A stretch of DNA of 34,800 bases from Pinguiococcus pyrenoidosus (lineage: Eukaryota; Sar; Pinguiophyceae; Pinguiochrysidales; Pinguiochrysidaceae), in assembly GCA_019677205.1 (NCBI GenBank), contig JAAMXY010001588.1:1-34800 (forward strand), written 5' to 3'. The translations under genes were made by a program, and so were the position numbers. This document shows positions 9,738 to 20,039 of this stretch, piece by piece; position 1 is the first letter of the stretch, and the number at the start of each line of letters is the position of its first letter. The notes under the pieces were generated by a model. That model saw nothing but the letters and a program-made list of their open reading frames with translations. It was not told the DNA's origin and made no database searches.

Positions 9738-11079
9738 CTATGCGCTTTCTCCACTAGACTCCTTGCTCTCGCCCTTGGCCACTTTCGGGTGGTACTTGGG
9801 CTCGCCGTAGTACGCCATCTTGTGCCAGGTGTTGTAGACCCAGCGGGGGGCGGCCAGGACCAAGAACACGATGAGGAGGATCAGAGGGACGATCTCGAAG
9901 TCCTCGCCATCTTTCACCTGCGAAGCATTGACCAAAACGTTATCTGACGACTCCACAACCTGCAGCCACCTTTCTTCCAGGGCTTAGGAAGCGTACCACT
10001 GCATAGTCAAAGCCGCGGATGGCGTTGTAGTGGGCCAGGATGACCAGAACCAGGCCGAGCATCGGGTGGAAAACCTCGAAGAGCCGCCGGGATACAGACT
10101 TCGATTTCTGCTCCTCGTGATGCGGCCGCAGCGCACCCCCGAGAGCTTGGGCATTCGCGGCGATGAAGACCACGAAGCCAAGCGTCTTGTGCCGGTCGTC
10201 ATCGAGAATGAGCTCGGTGTCCAGGTAGTCCAGGATGATGAAGAAGCCGACGAGGTTGCACACGAGCGTCATGATCATCGCGGCGACGTGCACTTTGAAC
10301 CAGATGCCCTTCTCGGGCAAGAACGCTCGATACAGAGACGCCAGGATCCCCAGCGGCGCGAAGAACATCCAGGCGAGAGACATGAAGACGGCGTGGTACA
10401 GCACTTCGTCAGGCGTGTCGTCCTCCACCGAGAAGTCGCCGGTCTGGAGATCGACGCGCAGCTGCAGGCGGTTGGAGCCCGAGTGGCCTCCGGAGCCGAC
10501 GCGGAGGTCCCCGGCAATCGCGATGATGATGCGGTTATCTCCTTCTCGGCTCAAGGCCCGCTTGTCATCATTGCCCTCGTCATCAAACCTCCTGGTGAAC
10601 AGAATCGTCGTTTGTCCGTTGCTCCGAATGACTGCTTCGTCCTCGAGGCCGTCGTCCTGAAGCCGCGTGCCGATGTTCCGGGCGGCAAAGTTCCAGCGGC
10701 CCACGTCGTCTCCGAGGGTGACGACGCCGTCGGCGTCGTTCATGATCAAGGCAGAGGATGCCACCGCCCAGCCCACGTCGAGATCGGCGTTGCCAACTAC
10801 AATCCGGTTGATGAGGCGCTCGCCATCCTCGATCCAGCACCACTGGTACGAAGCGTCCAGACCGCTGAAGGACGAGCACGTCGCGAGCGTCTCGTCAAAG
10901 AGCACTTCGGAAGTCGGGGCGTCGACGGGCGAGGCTGTCGGCGGCGGTTGTACTGTCGGTGGAGGTGCCACCGTCGGCGGCGGTGGCGTCGTCGGCATAC
11001 TTGTTGGCTCCGGAGAAGGAGGCGGGACAAGTGGCGTCAGAGTCACTTTGGGAGTAATCTGCGCGTTGAGAAGAGAAGA

Positions 11080-11147
<68 letters not shown>

Positions 11148-11877
11148 GAAACGAATAGGAGGGACCACAGGCCTTAGAATATGATAGAGACTCCAAGAGG
11201 AGAATCACGGTATGCAAGATGCATGATATACCTGCACGGTGCTGAATCGACCAGTGCTGTGGCCGATCCACACGGTGATGTTGCCAGGCGAGTTGGAGGT
11301 CTCAAGCGACAGCTCTCCTCTGGTGGTGCCGGATCCTTCAACGCCGCGTTTACATCTTTGTAAGGCTGTGAAAGTGGGAAAGGAAGCGCCTTGGGGGTGT
11401 AATGGCATGCGTCCCACCTGCACAGAAGTCATCACCGTTGCTAGGGAACGCTGGATTCCCATCCGTGCCAGAGGCTTTGGCCTTTGAACATTTTTGTTTT
11501 GGGAACGAGTTGGGCTTTGCGTCATCTCTGGATGCAGAAGAGAAGGCCAAAAATGCTTACCACGAACTGGCCGGTGCCGCCGGCCATCCGCACCGTGAGC
11601 GTCTCCCCCGCAGGATACGTGGTCGTCAGCACACTTCGCGAGGCGTCCAACACCTGAAGCTCCGTCTTATCTCCCATTCTTTCACATCCATTCTAGCTTG
11701 GCGAGTAGCACAGACCTCTACGGTGCCGCTTGTGGAGGCGATCGGAGAGCCGCCGTCCATGATCTGGCGACCCCCTACCTCCAGCTCACGTGTGCAAGTG
11801 GGTGTGAAAAAGGTCGGAACGGCCGTCGCACAGCCGACGACAGCCGCAAGGGCCCACACTCTCGCGATCTTCGCCAT
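9738..11877 (-). CDS. Reeler-like/DOMON/cytochrome b561 protein, FRRS1-like, copy A (6 exons)
   Basis: Minus-strand exons 11877-11716, 11653-11561, 11481-11418, 11365-11232, 11058-9997 and 9917-9738 give 564 residues, with intron phases 0,0,1,0,0. The architecture matches animal FRRS1/SDR2 ferric reductases: a signal peptide (MAKIARVWALAAVVGCATA), a small Reeler-like beta domain with TTTYPAGETLTV, a Pro/Thr-rich linker (about 152-200), a DOMON domain (about 208-350) and a cytochrome b561 domain. Four histidines placed like b561 haem ligands are at about 373, 408, 441 and 482 (YHAVFM, KVHV, RHKTLGF, FHPMLG). The last exon encodes the final helix and a short tail. It would move electrons across a membrane, possibly to ferric iron. 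Exons 3 and 4 were fixed by alignment with copy B. The intron before the DOMON exon carries a long CT microsatellite beside its acceptor. Confidence 0.8.
11082..11144. repeat. GA/CT dinucleotide microsatellite
   Basis: About 31 uninterrupted GA units (CT on the coding strand of b561 copy A). The tract lies in intron 11059-11231 and ends 22 nt before its 3' splice site, so in the transcript it acts as, or sits in place of, the polypyrimidine tract. Confidence 0.95.
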
Positions 11878-12540
11878 TCCTGCCAGTGGTGCGGAGGAGA
11901 CGATTTCTGTGCGGCGGCCGCAGATCTTGCGGCGTTGTTCGAAGAGCCTTCAAAGCCCTCTGACGTTCGGGTAAAGAATGGCAAGACTAGAACCGAGAAC
12001 CGCTCAAGCCGGTACATAGCTCATAGACTGCCGTGACGAAGACGCCAGCCGCAGCCGAAGGGTGTAGAGGATTGGCTACTTCACGGCTGGATCTCGTTGG
12101 AAATGATGGGCGGTTGGAAGATGGGGCGAAGTGTATAGGGTGACGAACCAGAGCAGGATCGGAGCAGCGGTTCTCCGTCACGAAGCCTACAGCCAAATCA
12201 AGAACCCGTAGGGCTCTCGCCGGTCTAGGAAGCTGCTGTAGAGTCCGACGCAGCCTCGGCGTCGAACCACGTTCTTCGCGGCGCAACGTACAGCGCGAAG
12301 AGGGGTTCGAGCTGCAGAACACTCAAGGCGTTCCCATGTGATTTGCTGCCATCGAGAGCGGTGCGAAGCTTCAGTAGCTTGTCGCATCTCGGACGTGGGA
12401 GACTCTCGGAAGAGCTTTCATCGCTTTTCCTTTTCTCTCTCTCTCTCTCTTTCTCTCTCTCATTCTCTTTCGTTATCTTTCTAGGTACATATTCAACAGC
12501 AAAAGTGACGGCAAAGGTTTTGCGCGCCGACAGGGAAGCA
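11878..12540. other. Intergenic region between the tandem b561 genes
   Basis: These 663 bp contain the 3' end of copy B and the promoter of copy A, both on the minus strand. There is a CT-rich microsatellite at 12433-12470. No conserved coding segment was found; open frames here lack good starts and splice partners. Confidence 0.5.
12433..12470. repeat. CT-rich microsatellite
   Basis: Interrupted (CT)n tract on the + strand, GA on the minus strand. It lies about 70 bp past the stop codon of b561 copy B, probably in its 3' UTR. Confidence 0.9.
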
Positions 12541-14723
12541 CTACTTCCCATGGCGATTGTCCATGACGACGCCGGCGCCTTCCGTCTTCTGGTACTTGTT
12601 GTACGCCCACCTTGGCACCGAGAGCACGACGAAGACGGCCAGGAAGACAAAAGGGATAATGGCAAAGTCGTCTCCGTCTTTCACCTGCAAAGCGTGAAGT
12701 TTCGAGTGTCCCATTATCGCACGATCCGCCGAGAAGCACTTCCCCAAGGTGTGCTTGACGTACCACTTCATAGCGAAAGCCGGCGCCGGCGTTGAGGTGT
12801 CCGGCGACGACGAGAACAAAGCCCAGCAGAGGGTGAGCGACCTCGAACACCTTGCGAGCCGTGGTCTTTGCGCTGGCATGCTCGTGCTTCGGTCTCAGCG
12901 CGCCGCCCAGTGCCTGAAGCGTCGCGCCCAAGAAAATGACGAAGCCGAGCGTCTTGTGCTTGTCGTCGTCCAAGATGATCTCGTTCCCCAAGTAGTCCAG
13001 GATGATCCAGAAGCCCGCAAAGTTGGCCACCTGCGTCAAGAGCATACAGACCACATGGGCGCGGAACCAGAAGACGTCGTCGGAGAAGAAGCTCCTGTAT
13101 ACAGCTGCCAGGACGCCGAGCGGCGCGAAGAGCATCCATGCGAGAGACATGAGGATGGCGTGGAGAACTACTTCGTCCGGCGTGTCGTCCTCTACGGAGA
13201 AGTCGCCGGTGGCCAAGTTGACGCGAAGTTGCAGCCGCGTCGACGGCGTATGACCCGTGGCCAAGTTTCCGTCCACCGCGATGATGATGTCGTTGTCTCC
13301 GGTCCTGCTCAGACTCTGCTGCCCGCCATCATAGCTGCGGCTGAAGATGAGCGTCGTGGCGCCGCCGGTCCTGGTGATGGATTCGTTCTCAAGGCCGTCG
13401 TCCTCCGCGAGGGGAGAGCCGATGCTGAACCGGTTGAACGTGTAGCGTCCCACGGAGTTGCCGATGGCGACGACGCCGTCGGCGTCCAGCATCCGCCGGG
13501 ACGAGGAAGCCACCGCCCAACCGATGTCCAGGGTGGCGTCGTCCACGATGATGCGGTTGTACAGCAGCCCGTCGTCTCCCTCGTACCAACACCATTCGTA
13601 GCCAACGCCGATGTCGGAGAACTCGGCGCAGGTGGCCAGCGTGTCAAAGTCGCCGGCCCCCAGAGCGGTGGAAGGGCGCGGACTGGGCTGCATGGTGGGA
13701 CTGTTCGTGCTGGGCACGGTGGGCAGTGCTGGAGCGGCCGTCGGTTGCATGTCCGGCGGCGCGGGGCTCAGCATTACTTTCGTCGTGACCTGCATTGGAG
13801 GAAAGGGGATACAGACGGGCTTAGTTCATCCTCTCGAATCATGTCGGCCTCTGCCATCAGGATGCTTTGTGCGACGAAGAGCGACACGGATGTTGATCGC
13901 TCACCCTCACTGGGCTGCTAGCCGAGTTGGTGTATCCGATCCACACTTCGATGTCTCCACCATTCGCGGTGGTGGTATCGAGGGCCACGGTACTGCTGCC
14001 AGAGGAGTCTGTCGAGCCAGCAAGTCTCAGTGTCCAGCGCGTGAGGTATGGATCTCATGACTTCGCCTGCTTTCTCACCGACGCAGGTGTTGCTGGTCTC
14101 GGAGAACGTCGGATCGCTGTTGCTGCCGCTTGCCTTGGCCTACATCCGCACAGGCAGCGCTCTAGTGACTTGGCTGTCCTTTACGCCCAGGGGCGTCTAC
14201 GGGCCACGTACCATCCACAGATAAGAGTTCGCCGGCGGCGGAGTCAGGGTCACATCCAGCGTCTCTCCCGGAAAGTACGTGCCAGTGACGACCGCGCCGG
14301 AGCGGCGAATCTGCGCAGCTGCTTCTTGAGTCCCCGCTTCGCTTTTCACGCCGAGGAGCGGCGCAGACGCACCTCCGTCGTCCAGGTGCCGCTGGTGGGA
14401 GTGAGGCTCATGATGGCCTGTCCCCCGGCCTGAGCAAAGACCCGCGAATGCAAGCGTCAGAAAGGGCATATGTTCCATCTGGCGTTTCCAAGCACGTTTC
14501 TTGCTCTCCAGAGTCCATCTCCGATCTCCGTGTGCTTCCTTGCTTCTCACGGCCCGCAGCTCAAGTCCACAGCCTCTGGGAGGCCCGCAGCGTCTTGTAC
14601 GCAACGAAGCATCTCCACGAACGCTGTGCGACCAACCTCCATCTCCCTGGTGCAATCGAGCCGGTCGGGGTACGCCCGACCCAGCACGGGCAGCAGCGCC
14701 ACCCAGAGGCCCAGACCTTGCAT
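12541..14723 (-). CDS. Reeler-like/DOMON/cytochrome b561 protein, FRRS1-like, copy B (7 exons)
   Basis: Minus-strand exons 14723-14637, 14429-14373, 14310-14212, 14139-14079, 14053-13905, 13789-12764 and 12684-12541 give 540 residues. It is a tandem paralogue of copy A. MQGLGLWVALLPVLGRA is the signal peptide, and LDCTREME/AGGQAIM aligns with copy A's TCTRELEVGGRQIM. Exon 3 holds VTGTYFPGETLDV, exon 4 AKASGSNSDPTF, exon 6 the Pro-rich linker, DOMON and most of b561 (VLHAILM, FRAHVV, KHKTLGF, VAHPLLGF with the four histidines), and exon 7 the last helix. Two oddities appear. The 207-nt intron after exon 1 is absent from copy A, and the intron between exons 4 and 5 would be only 25 nt (14054-14078). 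Without that intron the frame breaks, so it is either an extremely short intron or a one-base error. The rest is well supported. Confidence 0.75.
14054..14078 (-). other. Apparent 25-nt intron in b561 copy B
   Basis: The segment begins GTGAGA and ends ATGAG on the minus strand. Upstream and downstream reading frames, each supported by alignment to copy A, fit only if these 25 nt (not a multiple of three) are removed. The matching intron in copy A is 52 nt with a normal polypyrimidine tract; this one has none. Confidence 0.4.
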
Positions 14724-15213
14724 CGCTACCTACTAGCTGGCCGAGGGAGGCGTCAGAAGCTCCGAAGACGCTGGAGAGGCGCGAAGAGCAGGTGACTGTT
14801 GAGTCGCGTCGGAACCGGAACATTTCTTGATAGGATACGCCTGACAAGTCCGCCGCCATTCCGTTGTCCGGGGTAACTATGGCTGAAGCAGAAGGTTCAG
14901 GTCAAATCAGTACCGAGGTATGATTTCGTTGTGAAAGCTTTTATATGGTGAAATGAGAGGTGGAGCGAAAAACCGATTCTTCTAGGTGATTCCAGGAAAC
15001 TCTTGCGGACTTTCGGTCCTTCCGTTTCTTCGAGGCGGATACAGCCAATCCGCAGCGACGAAGCCGTCAGAAGCTGAAGCACTGTCCAATCCCCGCCTTC
15101 TACGCCTCCGCGAGGCAGAAACTCCGTCTATATCGCCATATCACGGCTCAATAGAGCCATCCGCGCACGCTGGCGGAGCGCCGACGCCACAGTCGCGCGA
15201 GGCGCGCGTCACC
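14724..15213. promoter_or_regulatory. Divergent promoter region
   Basis: About 490 bp between the b561 copy B start (-) and the Dsc3-like gene start (+). The Dsc3 frame stays open upstream to 14986, but the Ubl domain begins at the ATG at 15214, which has a Kozak-like ACC before it. I see no other feature here. Confidence 0.4.
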
Positions 15214-16424
15214 ATGAGCGACGCCGATGAGTTCGTGGTCAAGGTCAAGACCACTCAGGCGCCGGTGGCGAAGGAGCTGAGGCTGCGGCGCACGCAGACC
15301 GTGCTGGAGGCGAAGAAAGCCGTAGCACAGCTGCTTAACGCCGGGGACAAATACGTGCGCCTCATCGCTAGCGGGCGTATGCTGGCGCCAGACGCCGCTC
15401 TCGTCGAGCAGTTTTGCCCGCCGCTCCAAGATGGTGCCTTTGTGCACGCGGTGGTGACCGCCAAGCCCAATCCCGGCCGTCTGAGAGCCTCGCTTCTGCG
15501 CCCGACGCCGGCGGGCGCCACGGAGGACGACGACGAGGTCGACCCGACGTCTCTCCACGGCTTTGACCGCCTCCGGAGCAGCGGCTTTGGGCGCGCGGAG
15601 GTGCTGGCGCTCAGGAGCTACTTTCGGAGGCATCTGAGGTGCGTTTCCGTGACGGAGGGACACGCGGAAGGGCGGGGCGTTTCAGGGCGCGCGGCGTTGT
15701 GATGCGAAGCATCGCACCTTTGGGTGCAGGGAACTGGCAGAGTGGCGGGGTGAAGAGGAGATGGTGGTGGACTGAGTGGAGAGAACGTGGTGAAAAGCCG
15801 CGAAAGTGTGAGAGAGGATGAGGGAGGGTTCTGGCTTGATGGAAGGAGGTTCCTGAGATGGGCGATGCTGCTGTAAACAAGCTTTGATGGATTTTTTTTT
15901 GCCTTTTTTTCCTCACGTCAGGGATCATGCGGAGCAGTTGCAGCAGCGGGAGGGCGAGTCCAACCGCGACTTCCAGATGCGGGTGGAGGAGGACTGGGTG
16001 GCCCAGCAAGGCCGCGGGAGCGAGTGGGACTTCAACACGCGCCGGCGGGAGTCCTTGGGGTGAGCTTCCCGCCTAGGAGCTGCTGAATGCCAAGGCAAAG
16101 ACTCTCACCATCAGCCGCGCTTCTCGCTCGCTTCTTGCGAATGTGCCCAGGGATGACATTGAGGAAGGCAGTAGAAGTCTCAGCAACGCGCACGTCTTTG
16201 GTCCGGGCCTGGGCGATATGGACGTGGCAGCGCCGGGGTCGATGCGGGATTTCGTCTGGGGCTTCTTCATGGGCTTCTTCTTGGGCGTCATCATGCTCTT
16301 CTGGCTGTGGGAGAGATCAGTGAGTCAGCGGCAGAAGATGGGCATCATCTTCGGCGTCTCTCTGCAGCTCAGCCTCAACTTCGTCCATCAGCGACCGTCC
16401 GACAGACTCGGCCGGACGGCCTAG
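15214..16424 (+). CDS. Ubiquitin-like ER membrane protein, Dsc3/TMUB type (3 exons)
   Basis: Exons 15214-15638, 15922-16059 and 16151-16424 (both introns phase 2) give 278 residues. Residues 5-90 form a ubiquitin-like beta-grasp (EFVVKVKTTQ, LEAKKAVAQLL, KYVRLIASGRML, AFVHAVVTAK). After an acidic linker comes GFDRLRSSGFGRAEVLALRSYF, which resembles the C-terminal domain of fungal Dsc3 (DUF2407 family), and a charged helix (EEDWVAQQ). Exon 3 ends with two hydrophobic segments (DFVWGFFMGFFLGVIMLFWLW and GIIFGVSLQLSLNF). The Dsc complex is a Golgi/ER ubiquitin ligase for membrane-protein quality control, so a scaffold role there is likely. TMUB1/2-type proteins are the alternative. The 283-nt first intron has a T-rich tract before CAG. 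Confidence 0.65.
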
Positions 16425-17046
16425 TCCCAGAAAGAAGAAATGGAAGAAAGGCTCACGTTGCGGCACCGGCGGTCCTTGCGCTCGCTGCAGACGAGGTGTG
16501 ACGGCAGACGCCTGCTCGGAGCACGTACACGAAGCACTCCGTGAGCCTTGGAAGGAGAAATAGGATGCAAGCTTGCTCGAGGGATTCCCGCTTTCCAAAG
16601 CCACTTGAGATCAGCTCGACGCGTAGGAGGGTGAGAGCCCGTATATCTACGGGACTCTCCCACTGTACAAAGCAAGAAAGAATCCTTGAGAGGAATGCCA
16701 AAGCTTGTGCCAAGACAGCCAGGACCAAGTCGCCGGCAGATGCTCAGCATCGAAGACATCAGCAGCACCAAACAAAGGAACGAGGATTTTTTACGTTCAG
16801 CTCTCATTCTGTCGCAAGTTTTTCTCATCTTGATAAGTATTCTTAGTAGCAGCCTCCATTCCCACGGTTCTCCTGCCGTGCGTGCTTGATTTGTCTTTCC
16901 ACATATATCATCAGCAGCCGCGTCCTGGACAGACGGCCGATCTGGACAGACGCGTCGGAAGCCTCTCTTCATCAAACTTCAGGTCAAAACTTCGCAGGGT
17001 TTCGTGGCCCTCGAGCACCCATAGGCATTGCCACCATCCCGCCACC
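16425..17046. other. Intergenic region without recognised gene
   Basis: About 620 bp between the Dsc3-like stop and the cap methyltransferase start. Short open frames on both strands show no family resemblance, no good start context and no consistent splice partners. It should include the 3' UTR of the former gene and the promoter of the latter. Confidence 0.4.
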
Positions 17047-18935
17047 ATGCAGACTGGCGATGCGGCAATTGAGGCGCTCCTCCGGGAAATGGGCGGAGCC
17101 GAGGCGGCCCCTGCAGCAGCTGCCAGCGATGTTCCGAGCTGCATCGATGACTCCTACGACGTAATTTCAGCCCCGCTGCAGCTCTTCTCGGCCCGGCAGC
17201 AATGTTTGCTCATGGTAGCACCTCTACGCAGGGAGAGGGGCTCTGGGACCCCCGCGCCAGCGCCGCAGTGGAGGCGTCTCTGTCCGCTTGTTCCGCGAGC
17301 ACGGAGCGGCAGGAGCTGCTCAGCCTGAAGAAAGACCTCCACGGCGGCGATGGCATCCTGGAGCAAGAGCTGTCGAACGCCGTGAGCGGGGAGGCGGCGA
17401 GCGGCGCGACGGCAGCGGCGAAGCTGCCGGAGACCTGCCCGCGAGACGAGGTTGTTCGGTATTTAGCGATGGCCAGCCTGAAGGCCACCTTCCTGGGTCT
17501 GGTGGAGAGCACTTTGGAGGCGGGAGCGTTCTCGGCGGCTGCGGCACAGTTCGAGCGATGGCTGGCAACACGGAAATCCGCAGAGGCGTGGCCTCCCACC
17601 GATCCGCTGCTGCCGTCGGGCACCAGAAGCACCGACGACGAACTGGCGCACTGGCTCGGCGCGGCTGGTGCGGGCAAGGGCGGGCAGAAAAGGTTCCTGA
17701 AGCGGCTGAGGGCCGAAGCTACTGCGCAGCTAGCTCGAGTGCGGAGTGAGTGTGTGGGGAGTCGTGGGCAGGCGCGGCGGAGCAAGGCCGACATGATCTT
17801 CGTGACCGAAGTTGAGAAGGGCAAGGCGTGCATGGTGCGTCGCGGACAGTACCGCCTGCGTGTCAGCCAGCCGCACATGCGGAAGCTTCGGCATTTGTAC
17901 CAAATGCACGGCGGCCGCAATCTGGATGTCTCTGCCAAGGAGAAATCGCATCGGTGCCATGAAGCCGTGTTCAACCTCCTGCTGCGCTACGAAAGCCTTC
18001 AGGGCGGCGGATTCCAGGCGGCCATTCCCGGGAACGTTTTTGACGTACTCAAAGAGCGCTTTGGCATTCTCCTTGAATGCTTCGCGTCGCCCCTGAATGC
18101 CAGGTATGCCCGCTTCTGCTCGGCGTTCTTGGACACCGACGCGCCGTTCGGGTCACTGGGCTCGTTCTTCCACTTTCGGCCTCGGCAGGGATCCTTCGAA
18201 GCCAATCCGCCGTTCGTGCCAGCCGTGATTGCTCGGATGGCGGACCACATGGATGAGCTGCTGAGCAACGCAGAGGCCGAGGAAAGAAGCCTTACCTTTG
18301 TGGTGATCATTCCGGCCTGGGAAGCGGAGGACGGGTGGAAGAAGCTGCAGCAGGCGGTTTTCGTGAGGCGGCATATCAGAATCGCGCAGAGCGATCACAT
18401 GTACTTTGAGGGCAAGCAGCACCTGAGGAAGAACAAGTTCCGCGTCGCGAGCTTTGACACCTCTGTGTTCATCATGCAAAGCTCGAAAGGTAAGAGCATC
18501 CGATGGTCTTACTTGGGAAGACGTGCGAAGCTTTTCCGAAGCTTATCTCCCACGTTTCACGATTTCCTTCTAGGGGAAGCAGACTATCCCTGTTCCGACG
18601 CCGTAGAGCAAGAGCTTCGAGCGGCGTTTGCATACGACCCCAAGAGCCCAGGAGCCGCTGCAACAGCGCTGAAGAACGAGAGTTCCGAGGGTCTCAGCAT
18701 CGCCCACAAATCGCAGCGCCAAACAGATGCTGATGCGGCGGACACGGCAGAGGTGACCGACGCCTCTCGGCCAAATGCTGCTGTGAATGGCGAAGAATCG
18801 AGACCGACGACGACGACGAAGAAGAAGAAAAGCATAACCAGTGCCGCCCAAAAGCGGAAAGATCCCAAGGGCAAGAAGCGAAAGAGGCTGCAAGGAAAGG
18901 AGCCCGCAGCCAAGCACAAACCCCGCAAGAAATGA
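17047..18935 (+). CDS. PCIF1: PCIF1/CAPAM-like cap-adjacent m6Am methyltransferase (3 exons)
   Basis: Exons 17047-17160, 17232-18489 and 18574-18935 (phases 0 and 1) give 577 residues. PCIF1 methylates N6 of 2'-O-methyladenosine next to the m7G cap, using SAM, in the nucleus. The diagnostic block is present: LECFASPLNARY, YARFCSAFLDTDAPFGSLGS, then GSFEANPPF with the catalytic NPPF at 363-366, and FVVIIPAWEA. A helical region (about 40-230) precedes the core. The tail is Lys/Arg-rich with nuclear-localisation character (KKKKS, KKRKRL). I see no WW domain, which human PCIF1 uses to bind RNA polymerase II, and the protein is shorter than the human one (about 700 residues). The 84-nt second intron is in frame and has no stop, so an unspliced product would stay open. 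The start lies in GCCACCATG, a good Kozak context. Confidence 0.85.
18490..18573 (+). other. In-frame 84-nt intron of the PCIF1-like gene
   Basis: A strong donor (AAAG/GTAAGA) and a strong acceptor (TTCCTTCTAG/G) flank 28 codons without a stop. Removing it joins QSSKG to EADYPCS. Intron retention would insert 28 residues late in the catalytic part. Confidence 0.7.
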
Positions 18936-19163
18936 CACGAGCTGCCAATGCGTCCCAAAAGGCCCCCCGCCCCTTCCTCACGCATCATGCATGCGCATCA
19001 CCTTTCCTCCTACCCTACCTCAGCAAACCAAAGGCAGTCTCCGACGTCGTGCAACGCACTCGTCTCCTCAGTCTCTCTCCGGGACTCCATCTGTCACACG
19101 GCGCGGCAGAGTCGTCTCCCCCTCCTGCCTCTCGCGCCCGCTGGTGCGTCACGCGGCGGAGAG

Positions 19164-20039
19164 ATGGGCGTCATGAAGGCCTACGTGGTGGTGCTGCTCT
19201 TTGTGGTGCTGAGCACGCTGGGCCTGTACTGGTGGCACTGGCGGAGCCACGGAGCCGCCGCGGTGAACGCCGTGGTGCTAGGCTTGCAGTTCTTCTTGCC
19301 GCTGAATGCCTTGATATGCTGGTGGGAGCTGGCCCTGGGCCTGTACATCTCTCAGGTGCAGGCGGAGTACCGGGACTTGAAGGAGAGGTACAAGGGGCGG
19401 AACCTGGCGGCGGTGCAGGCGCTCTGCCTCTGCGACACGTCGTTGTCCGAGATGTTCTCGCTGAAGTTTTGGACGAAGATTTGGAGTACGTACAGCTTGT
19501 ACGACCCTTCGTACCAGAATCAGGAGTCCTTTGGCTTCTTCATTGACGTGGGCAATGGGTGGAGCACCCTGGGGCCCACTCTGCTGTTCAGCTGGGCGAT
19601 TTCCTGCGATCTTCCCGTTTTCTTGACCCCTCGGATCGTTGGGCTCATTGGGCTTTGCAAGTTTTATCAAGAATGGTGAGTGAGCGAGCGAGCGAGCAAG
19701 CGAGCAAGCGAGGTGGAGGACAATAAAAGAGAGAGAAAGAGAGAGAGAGAGAGAGAAGAAGAAGAAGAAGAAGAAGAAGAAGAAGAAGAAGAACATGATG
19801 AAGAAGAAGTAGTAGTATTACAGAAGGAGCTTGCTAACTCATCGCTGCGTTTCAGGTATGGCACCGTGATCTACTTCCTCAGCTTTTTCTTCAATCGGCG
19901 TTACAAGGGCCTTCACTGGGGCGAAGTCGCCGGCTTCGTTGGCATATCCAACGGCCTGTGGTTCTTCTTCCCCATCCTCGGCATGTACGCCAGCGTTCGA
20001 TTAGTGGTAGACGAGGACTATTCGGTCTTCGGGAGATAG
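19164..20039 (+). CDS. Multi-pass membrane protein, possibly EXPERA/emopamil-binding-like (2 exons)
   Basis: Exons 19164-19675 and 19856-20039 (phase 2) give 231 residues. Splicing recreates the Trp codon in FYQEWYGTVIYFLSFFF. Hydrophobic helices lie at about 4-22 (VVVLLFVVLSTLGLYWW), 33-60 (AVVLGLQFFLPLNALICWWE), 135-165, 175-190 and 202-222. The pattern QEWYGTVIYF followed by HWGE, then a segment with N.LWFF.P, loosely recalls emopamil-binding protein and other EXPERA sterol-isomerase-like proteins, in which a similar YG-x2-YF and HxE arrangement occurs. This is recall-based and weak. It could be an unrelated conserved algal membrane protein. The ATG at 19164 is chosen because the first helix follows it directly; the longer upstream frame is Ser/Pro-rich and unlike coding sequence. 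Confidence 0.6.
19678..19793 (+). repeat. Compound microsatellite in an intron: (GAGC)n, (GA)n, (GAA)n
   Basis: The 180-nt intron 19676-19855 is mostly simple repeat: GAGC/AAGC units at 19678-19711, GA at about 19728-19755 and GAA at about 19755-19793. It is purine-rich on the transcribed-sense strand. Confidence 0.9.

Noticed and set aside
10030-11184. 384-codon open frame on the plus strand
   Set aside because: Antisense shadow of b561 copy A; it runs through the GA microsatellite and gives a low-complexity end.
12749-13921. 390-codon open frame on the plus strand
   Set aside because: Antisense shadow of b561 copy B, at the same relative position as the shadow in copy A.
14986-15213. N-terminal extension of the Dsc3-like protein
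   Set aside because: The extension is open but Ser/Pro-rich and unrelated to the family. The Ubl fold begins at the ATG at 15214 with good start context.
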